From contig SRSI01000023.1 of assembly GCA_005656395.1 (NCBI GenBank), forward strand, positions 248,001-312,000: a stretch of 64,000 nt of DNA, written 5' to 3'. Under the pieces are notes generated by a model. It worked only from the letters and a program-made list of their open reading frames with translations. It was not told where the DNA came from and ran no database searches. Within the stretch, counting starts at the first letter, position 1, and each line of letters begins with the position of its first letter. The position numbers and the translations under genes were made by a program. The stretch comes from Strongyloides papillosus (taxonomy: Eukaryota > Nematoda > Chromadorea > Rhabditida > Strongyloididae). Of the stretch, positions 56,119-64,000 are shown one piece after another.

Positions 56119-58442
56119 CTTATTTTATACTTATATAAATTATGAAATCATTTTAATATTAACGAATAAAAAAATTTTTATATCTAATTTTCCTATACAT
56201 ACAAAGACAAAAACATTTTTGTTATTAATATCTTTGATATGACAAAGCTTTTTCTTAATGCTCAATTAGATGTATTATGTCAATCCACAACAGTTGTTGT
56301 GATAATATGAGTCTTCTCATGTCTCGTTTATATTTTAATATTTTTCATTATGTTCCAATTTATTCACCTTTTCTTTAACTTTAATGATGAAATTAGATTT
56401 GTCATAATAATTTACTTTTATTTTTATTTATATGTTGGTTGTTTATTTCATGGGTGGATGGATATTTGTTAAAAAATACCTTTAGATATAATACATTTAG
56501 CCTGAAAATTTCTTGGTTGATTAGAAATTTGCTACTTTTTTTAAATTTTTGCAATTTAATATATTATGAATAAAGCTTTATTAACATCCGCATTTTACTA
56601 ATTGCCATTCACTAGTAAATAAAATATCTTGTGGGAATGTAAAAACTGTATTTATCATTTACTTTAAAGTTAAATTACGCATTTGAGTATTACACTAATT
56701 TAAAAAAAAGTTATGCCCTCATAACTTAAAAAGTTCATTTTCAATGATAGCCAAAAAAAACTAAGCATATTAATTTTCCTCATATTGGGACATTAATAGT
56801 TTTTTGAAAGTACATTATACTTAATACTATATACATAATTTTAATGTTTTAATAGTTTGCCATTAAAACTTTTCTACATGAATTTTATATCTCCAATAGT
56901 GTATATCTGGCAATAATGGTATCAACATTAATTATAATCACATAAATGTATTTCCTAAACTATTTATTATTTCAAATTCCTATTTATTGCAATATGTGTA
57001 ATTTTGGAGGCGTATCCTGATAAAATTCAAGACGTATATCTCTTGAGGATAATATTGCAAATTTTAATTTTATCAAATATCTTTTATCTAAATTTGATTT
57101 TGTTAATGTATAATTAAAATTTGTAGAAGCAATTTGTGATAGTTTAAATAATGAGGTTCATTCTTTTTGTCACAATTTTGTTTGTACTTAAATTTATAAG
57201 GTTACTCTGAAATAATAAACTCATATGAATATTATTTTAAATCTATTTTATTATTTTTTTTAAATGTTATATTATTTTTTTCTAAAAGATTATATTTTTA
57301 ATACAATTTGTTGAGGAATTTATTTTTTTATAATCTCAATTTCGTAATTGTATTTCCTTCAAGAAATGAAAAAAATACTTTATACTTCAGTTGTTTTATT
57401 GTATTTACATAATATTTACATTACTTTCACTAGGTAGAATTAAATTTTTAAATAATTATATGACGTATATTGTAAGTGACAAATGAATGGATAATTATTA
57501 TGATGAATTGTTGCCAGAAGATAGTTTTTTACAATCAAATTTTAATCCATCATTTTTAATAGAATATTAATGGCATCCAAAATGCGTGTCTATCTCTCGC
57601 TTACATTATAAAACAATTTCATTAAAGTTCAATAAACATTTTAACAAATTAATATTTTTCTCGCTCGGTGCCCTTTTGAATTGTGACATGACTCCCAATA
57701 TATCCCGTTTTTTGTTTTGTTTATTACAATATATAATAAATTTAATAATTACAAATTTGATAAATAATTAAAATGTATGAAACGTTAGTACAAAGATATG
57801 TTCTTATTGCTTTATTTGAATAATTACAATAATATAGTTAAATGGTATATTTTATTATAATTAACTTCAATATAAGCTACTTAAAATTTTACTCTGTAAA
57901 TAAGAACATTTTATTATAATGTGGATTTAATTTAATAATTCTATTAATATAACTATTATTTTTTTCAAATTTATGTATAAATTTTATTTAAATTATAACA
58001 ATTCGTCAAATTATAGTAATAACAACATTTTAAATGATAAATTTTATTTTAATTTCTAGTAAAATTTGAGATGATTTTACTTTATTTGTGTTTTGAGGTA
58101 AGGTGTAGAAACATTAGATGTTTGTAGTTTTTAAAACATAAATATCTCTTTATAAAATATAAATATTATATATTTTAATTCGAAAGAATTATATTTCAAA
58201 TACCTTCATTAGAAAAAAGGCTATAAATATATAATTTTGATGTATTATAAATTAATTATTATTCTAATGAATTAAATGCCATATTTATATATTTAAAATT
58301 TAGAGTAGAATTATGGTTAGATTATGGTGATTAAATTCTGAGACTTCATTCTAATGCTTCTTTTAATGTGTCATTATTTTTTTTATTCTCCTTCTAATAT
58401 TTATCTTTTTTTCATTGTAGAATTTTCTCCAAAAAAATAATT
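56119..58442. other. Intergenic, nothing recognised
   Basis: About 2.3 kb of very AT-rich DNA. A 61-codon open frame at 57586-57771 lacks an ATG at its start and looks like chance. Confidence 0.5.
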
Positions 58443-59105
58443 ATGAATGGCATGACACAAAAATCCTACATTTTTATTACAATCGCTTTCTTAGTTTTTT
58501 ATCCTATTCTAACAAACTCATATTATCTGGCATCATTTGAGAATGACAATGAAATTATCTCTCCATCCCCATATAATTCAGCCTCTGAAACGGTAATTGC
58601 TAAGGTTATTCCGGATGAAAGCAATTCTGGAAATGGTATACCTATCGTTGTTGAGGAGAGATGTAAGATGCATTTTTTTAATTTATTTATTAATAACGCT
58701 TAAATTGTATTTAGCTTCAAATTCACCAAAGTTAATTGGAGTTGTTAAAGCAATAACAGACCGACAAAATGTAAGTAGCATATCTCTATTTTTAGATGAT
58801 AAAAAAATTTTAATTTACTCTATTTGTAGCCAACTATGTCAAGAGAATTAATAGCTATGATAGATAATGAAGCCAAAAATGCAGCCAGATACTTAAAAAC
58901 ATTAAATAACCTTCGCCAATCTGTCATCTTATCAAATACCAATATTGGAAAAGAGAAACAAAAACGAATGTCCGAGGAGTATTTAACTGATGATTATGGA
59001 TTTCCTTTAACAAAATCATGGACAGAGTATTCTGGAGGAAGTAGATTTAAAAAGGCATTACCAACCTTCTACGATATAGACTTTGATTCCGATTATGCAT
59101 GGTAA
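58443..59105 (+). CDS. Orphan secreted protein, possible peptide precursor
   Basis: Three exons: 58443-58662, 58715-58770 and 58830-59105, 183 residues; phases consistent. The N-terminus MTQKSYIFITIAFLVFYPIL (second Met) is a signal peptide. The mature part has no cysteine, a likely helix (RELIAMIDNEAKNAARYLKT), and then basic cleavage-like sites KQKR and FKK flanking MSEEYLTDDYGFPLT.. and ALPTFYDIDFDSDYAW at the C-terminus. That arrangement resembles a prohormone, but there is no internal repeat and no amidation Gly. I do not recognise it. It sits about 650 bp before a collagen gene, as the RNPYxW precursor does before collagen A. Confidence 0.7.
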
Positions 59106-59756
59106 ATAGGTTTATTTGGTACAATAAAACAATAAACCTAATGTTCTTTACATTAAAAAAAGATTTCTCTCTTAATTTTAGCATTTTATTCATACAATTA
59201 TATTTCAACAATTATCTATATGATTTTCAAATCATCAACTATAAATCTTCATAAATAATTTTTTATACCGATTTCATAATTTGATTATTATATCAAGATA
59301 TCATTACTTTTTACTTGTTCCCCTATTTATTATTTTTGTCAATGGAACGTATAACTTTTTTTTTCATAAAATCTAATTTAGACATCATGTAACTTTGAAT
59401 AATTAATCATAAATGTTTTTATAAGTAGATCAAATATAATGGATATTTAATGTAAGATAGGAAATTTGATTAACCAATTAATTTTATGTTTTTAATATTC
59501 TTCTTCTGACCACCATTATATACTCCTTATCTTGATGTTACAAAAGGTTTATACTTTTTGATTTTGAAAAAAGTAGTATAAAAATCTAGATTCTTTTAGG
59601 GCATAGGCGGTATCTTTTAGGTACCAACTTGTAGACATCAAAAACTACATACTTTTTAACAATTTTGCTAATAAAAAAAATTTCTTCCCAAAACTATTTA
59701 AACGACTGAATTTTCTTAATTTATCAGAGTACTTTCTGTTTTGGTTCTGTACAGTA
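59106..59756. other. Intergenic, 5' flank of collagen B
   Basis: 650 bp of spacer, probably containing the collagen promoter; no motif called. Confidence 0.5.
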
Positions 59757-60709
59757 ATGAAAGTAACTGTCGCTACTTTTCTAGCTACTTGTATCTCAGG
59801 AGTAACATTTCTAACACTTTTTATTTCTTTAATAAGTGTTTACAATGAAGTTAATGATTTATGGCGTGAATTAGATGGTAGAATACTTCTATTCCGCCAA
59901 AACACCAATGAAATATGGAGAGATATGGTTGAGATTTCAGGGAGCAAAATAAAACGCCAAGTTGGGTATGAGCAGGGTTATAAGGTATCACCAAAAGTTA
60001 TTGTAACTGGTCCGGTCATTTCACCTCCAGCTATACCTGTTGAAATTGCTGCTCCTGGTATTGGTGGTTGTATGTGTAATCCTAATAATAAATGTCCACC
60101 TGGTCCACCTGGGTGTAAGGGAGTACCTGGTCCTAAGGGTGAACCTGGACTTCCAGGGGAACCAGGAATTCCGGGAGTAGATGCTTCAGATGAGACGCAA
60201 GCTAGAGTATCTGAATTACAGGGTTGTTTCCATTGCCCAATGGGAAAACAAGGTGCACCAGGAAAGAATGGACGTTTAGGACATAGAGGACCTGCGGGTA
60301 GACCTGGTTTTGATGGAGCTCGAGGACGAGATGGGTATCCAGGGGCTCCAGGTGATATTGGACTTCCAGGACCCGAAGGACCTGAAGGTAATTTAGGAAC
60401 GCCAGGTGATAAAGGAAGTGATAAATATCAGGAGATCGGTAAAAAAGGACCTAAAGGAAAAATAGGTAAACCAGGTCCACGAGGACCACAAGGATCTCCT
60501 GGACTTGCAGCATCAGTAGGTAAACCAGGTAATCAAGGAATTCGAGGTATAAAAGGAACTACCGGTCCAAAAGGTCCTGAAGGACCTATTGGTGCTGAGG
60601 GCCGTGTTGGAAAACCAGGAAAAGATGGAGTAAGTTAAATATTTATGCATCACTTAATTTATCATTTTAGGGTTACTGCCCTTGTCCTGAAAAAAACGCC
60701 ATACATTAA
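59757..60709 (+). CDS. Cuticle collagen B
   Basis: Two exons: 59757-60629 and 60671-60709, 303 residues. The layout is that of nematode cuticular collagens: an N-terminal hydrophobic segment ([20 protein letters not shown]), the [10 protein letters not shown] block, a basic site KIKR at 64-67, cysteine clusters CMCNPNNKC and CFHC, and Gly-X-Y repeats with one break ([14 protein letters not shown]). The last 13 codons, [12 protein letters not shown], are on their own exon. The VNDLWREL and GYCPCP ends match collagen A, so the two are paralogues. It would be secreted into the cuticle and cross-linked through the cysteines. Confidence 0.95.
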
Positions 60710-61626
60710 CGATCAAACAATAATCTTTTATACTTATCATTGTAATGGAATAATTAATTTATAATGTAAACATTGAATAAACCTTTTCTTTGATAATGTT
60801 TTTTAACTTCATTTCTATGTAAATATTAATTAGACGTCTCAATGAGTATTTATTAAAAAATGTTAGAAATTACAACTGTCCTTTAATTTAAATAATTTTC
60901 ACCTATTTTTCTATAAATATGTAAAAATATGGTAATAAAATATTTGGCAAACATAAATATGTGTCGCGAATCATATGTAATGCAAATTATTTTTGAAACG
61001 AAAAATTTAATTTTGTATAGGTCATTAAAAATTAAAATTTCATACTTCGAATTCATTTATATAACAATTTATACAAAATTAAGTATAAAATTTTTTTAAA
61101 AAAAAGACTTTTTTAGTCTATATTATAAATTAATTTACTTAATGGAAAGCATCGTTAGATGACTGTTCATTGACCCTCTTTTTTAAATATTTTTCTCTAT
61201 CTTTGCTTTCAGATATATGTAGAAAAAAAAGGAAATAAAAAAGGATGAATAATTTTTTATGATGATAAATTATAATAAAATTAATTTACCGAAACAATCA
61301 TCTCATTATAGAGGATATGTGAAATAAATAGTGCTTCTATGATATGGGAAATGTAATGAAAATAACACAAAAATAGTGTATTTTTTATGGTAATTTTTTA
61401 TTTAAAACTAGTTATAATATTTCTAAAGAAAATGAAAATTTTTTGACAGCATGCATTTTTATTATTCACTGGAAAGAATTTTTTAATTGAAGTCGTCAAT
61501 ATAATTTATTCCTCTTGAGGAAATTAAAAATTAGAGCTTTTCAAATGAAAAGATGTGGTAATAATTATCTTAATATTATATATCTGAAAAAATGTAACAA
61601 TAACAATAATATATATTAAATTTAAA
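60710..61626. other. Convergent intergenic region
   Basis: About 900 bp between the 3' ends of collagen B and the gamma-glutamyltransferase; AATAAA for the collagen at about 60776. Nothing else recognised. Confidence 0.5.
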
Positions 61627-63540
61627 CTAATAACCGGCAGGTTCACTTTCAATACCTTTTCTAAAATCACTATTTGCTGTAATACTACCATCAACTTCTT
61701 TTTTGACGGCAGTAATTACGGTAATGTTTTCTGTTCTCTCGAAGGTATGACCTCTCTCTTCAAGTTTTTCAATAAATTCTTTTGGCATACGATTTTCTAT
61801 CATTGTGACATTTGGCCTTAATTGGTTGTGCATCCTGGGGAAGTCGATTGCCATTTTTACTGTTGTGTTTTTCATCCACATTGCGTGTAACGCGACATTT
61901 GCCACACCAGAGATTATTGTTGATCCACCAGCACCACCGACTGCTAGGACTTCCGTTGACTTTGATGATGATGTAGCATTACTGAATATTACTATTGGCG
62001 ACATAGAAGACATCGGACGTTTACCACCCTTTATATAATTTGATGGTGATGGAGGTATTTTAAAGTAATTTGGATAATTTGGTAAACTAAAATCATCCAT
62101 CTCTGAATTCCATAATATATTTGAACTTGGAGATGAAACTTTTGCACCCAATATTAAATTTATTGTTGATGTTACCGATACAGCATTTCCCTCAACATCT
62201 ATAACTGATATATGTGTCGTTCCATGATCTTCTGGTACATATTCAAAGTTACCACCATAATATTTATCATCATGCGTTGTGTGAGTTATCCTTCTCCTAA
62301 TATCTTTAGCCCATTCTTTTGATGTTATATTTTTAGCTATAAAAGAAGCATTTTTCAGATAATTCATATCACCTAACGCTGATCTTGCTGCATAGGCAAA
62401 TTTACTGGCCTCAATGAAATGATGGAAGAAATTTGTATAGTCATTGTATGTTGAAATTGAATCAAATGTATAACCATCCATTATATTTAAGATAGCCTGT
62501 GCAACAGCTGATCCTGATGGAGGTGGGGGTCCACAAATGTATCTGTTATTTTTTAATGATGTATAAATAACTGAGGAATCTGAACGAACAATTGATTTAT
62601 AGTTAACAAAATCTTCTTTTGTTATGATTCCATCATTCTCTTGGAATTCTTTAACTAATTCATCAGTGAAAGAACTATTATAAAATGCTTGAATTGGATT
62701 TGTGGCATTAGCTATCATTTCAAAAGTTTTTAGTAGATTTTTTCTTGTTTTTATCTGTTCACCAACTTTGAAAATTTCACCAGTATCAGGGTTGATAAAA
62801 TCTTGCATCGTAGGTTCCATCTTAATCCAATCTTCATTATCTTTTAATGCTCTAGCTAATGCATGACTTGTTGGGAAACCATCTTTCAGTAGTTGTATTG
62901 TTGGATCAACTAAACTTTTCCAAGAAACTTTACCTGAACCAAACCTTTGATAAGCAGTAAACATTCCATGTACCTCACCAGGTACTGCAATAGCTAACCA
63001 ACCCGTCTTCGATTTATCCCACCTCCCATCATACATAGTTTCATTCGCCAACATCGGAGCAGTCTCCCTGGCATCAATAACATGACACTTCTGTTCAGTA
63101 ACATTATAAATAGTAAAAAAATGCCCACCACCAATACCGGCGGAGTGGGTATCCATAATACCAATACAAAAAAGCGCAGAAATCGCGGCATCAACAGCAT
63201 TACCACCTTTTAATAAAATATCCCTACCAATACCAGAACATATTTCGTTATCAGCAGCAACAGCAGCCTTATTGTAATGTCCCAAAAATGATGATGACGG
63301 TTCAGGGAAAGTTGGAAACTTATTTTTATCAGGTTGTAACGATTTGTAATATAATGCCCCAAAAAAGACAGTCGTTAGGAGGAGGAAAAAAATTATCATC
63401 GTCATGAGGATTCCAATTAATAATTGTTTTGATGATGTGAAAATAGTATTAGATGTCCCCTCTTCATCCTCGTCACCGGTAATGGAATCTCGTGAAATTA
63501 AGGGATCGTGTTCATCGTCAGCTCTAGAAATTATCGACAT
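61627..63540 (-). CDS. Gamma-glutamyltransferase, membrane-anchored
   Basis: Single exon, 637 residues. A type II membrane protein: acidic cytosolic tail, one span at about 39-65 (LLIGILMTMIIFFLLLTTVF), then the extracellular enzyme. It is made as one chain that cuts itself before the catalytic Thr; here EDHGTTHISVID places that Thr at 441. Substrate-binding signatures are present: DTHSAGIGGGHFF, IDARETAP, and GGAGGSTIISG in the small subunit. It removes the gamma-glutamyl group from extracellular glutathione and conjugates and so feeds cysteine salvage. Length is normal for eukaryotic members. Several sequons fit an extracellular enzyme. No intron in a gene this long is unusual for nematodes but common in this window. 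Confidence 0.95.
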   Translation of the reverse strand: MSIISRADDEHDPLISRDSITGDEDEEGTSNTIFTSSKQLLIGILMTMIIFFLLLTTVFFGALYYKSLQPDKNKFPTFPEPSSSFLGHYNKAAVAADNEICSGIGRDILLKGGNAVDAAISALFCIGIMDTHSAGIGGGHFFTIYNVTEQKCHVIDARETAPMLANETMYDGRWDKSKTGWLAIAVPGEVHGMFTAYQRFGSGKVSWKSLVDPTIQLLKDGFPTSHALARALKDNEDWIKMEPTMQDFINPDTGEIFKVGEQIKTRKNLLKTFEMIANATNPIQAFYNSSFTDELVKEFQENDGIITKEDFVNYKSIVRSDSSVIYTSLKNNRYICGPPPPSGSAVAQAILNIMDGYTFDSISTYNDYTNFFHHFIEASKFAYAARSALGDMNYLKNASFIAKNITSKEWAKDIRRRITHTTHDDKYYGGNFEYVPEDHGTTHISVIDVEGNAVSVTSTINLILGAKVSSPSSNILWNSEMDDFSLPNYPNYFKIPPSPSNYIKGGKRPMSSMSPIVIFSNATSSSKSTEVLAVGGAGGSTIISGVANVALHAMWMKNTTVKMAIDFPRMHNQLRPNVTMIENRMPKEFIEKLEERGHTFERTENITVITAVKKEVDGSITANSDFRKGIESEPAGY

Positions 63541-64000
63541 AGTTATAGAATATTAACTTAGATAGTGATGTGAAAAAATTTTTTCTCTTGTTATGATTTA
63601 TTTATCAAAAAACTAGTATGTACATAAAGACACCAATATCGTTATCAATATCTTTAATATATGACTTTATGTTGAAAATAATATACATACCGAGACATTA
63701 TAACAGCCATAATGAATTGACTAACAAACAACTAGATAATCGATTTAATATTTTTTGAAAAAGTTTTTATATGATAAAAATGGGAATGACTTATTGGAAG
63801 AAGAGTTTATTAATAAGAAAGAGTACTTTTAGTGTGACTGTCATTTGATTAGATTTGAATGATATTTCTTTATCATCAAATTTTGTTAGCATCTATGATT
63901 TTTGTTATTGCAATCCCTTCGAGATACAAATTTTTTTTATCTATCAGTAAAATTAATTGTACGACTATTTGAAATTTATCATAACTATTCTTTTAAAAAA
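63541..64000. other. 5' flank of gamma-glutamyltransferase, no gene seen
   Basis: 460 bp to the window edge, presumed promoter region; no ORF or repeat recognised. Confidence 0.45.

Noticed and set aside
57586..57771. 61-codon frame on the plus strand
   Set aside because: No ATG at its start, no signal peptide or domain, and a composition like that of the surrounding spacer.
1..64000. tRNA, rRNA and spliced-leader RNA genes
   Set aside because: I looked for A/B-box pairs and known leader sequences while reading. A TGGCGTAGCG stretch in the leader repeats is A-box-like but has no B box; nothing else was convincing. A tRNA scan and covariance search would settle this.

Overview
The window is nematode genomic DNA. 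It is very AT-rich, the introns are only about 40-60 nt with GT..AG ends, and the gene content fits a parasitic worm: astacin metalloproteases, transthyretin-like secreted proteins, nematode-type cuticle collagens, a nuclear hormone receptor and a receptor guanylate cyclase. A Strongyloides-like (clade IV) nematode is my best inference from base composition, tiny introns and astacin paralogues; the sequence alone does not prove the species. Layout: 0-3.5 kb holds the 5' half of an open-framed Ty3/gypsy-like LTR retrotransposon on the minus strand, with a textbook -1 ribosomal frameshift signal between gag and pol. 4.2-17.8 kb is a loose cluster of secreted-protein genes, all on the minus strand: two astacins (propeptide, protease, EGF, CUB) and two small transthyretin-like proteins lying in a segmental duplication, interleaved with DNA transposon remains (a dead mariner, a TIR element, a small MITE). 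17.8-25.5 kb is gene-poor: two abutting TA-flanked DNA transposons, one orphan secreted glycoprotein, dispersed repeats and hairpins. 25.5-30.1 kb carries an F-box-like gene and a complete six-exon nuclear hormone receptor. 32.4-35.9 kb is a six-exon receptor guanylate cyclase. 36-41.4 kb has three TIMP-like (netrin-domain) inhibitor genes, one broken, around a stomatin; one duplicate is interrupted by a 903-bp transposon whose empty site is visible in the other copy. 41.6-64 kb is denser and mostly housekeeping: a RecQ-family helicase with a ruined Walker B motif, an Angel/CCR4-type phosphodiesterase, S-adenosylmethionine synthetase, alpha-methylacyl-CoA racemase, a neuropeptide-like precursor with RNPYxW repeats, two cuticle collagens, mitochondrial ribosomal protein S12, a small membrane protein, a second orphan secreted protein and a gamma-glutamyltransferase. 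The secreted proteases, TIMP-like inhibitors and transthyretin-like proteins are the set most likely to act outside the worm's cells; an interaction among them is inference. Gene models were spliced by eye, with reading-frame phase checked at each junction.
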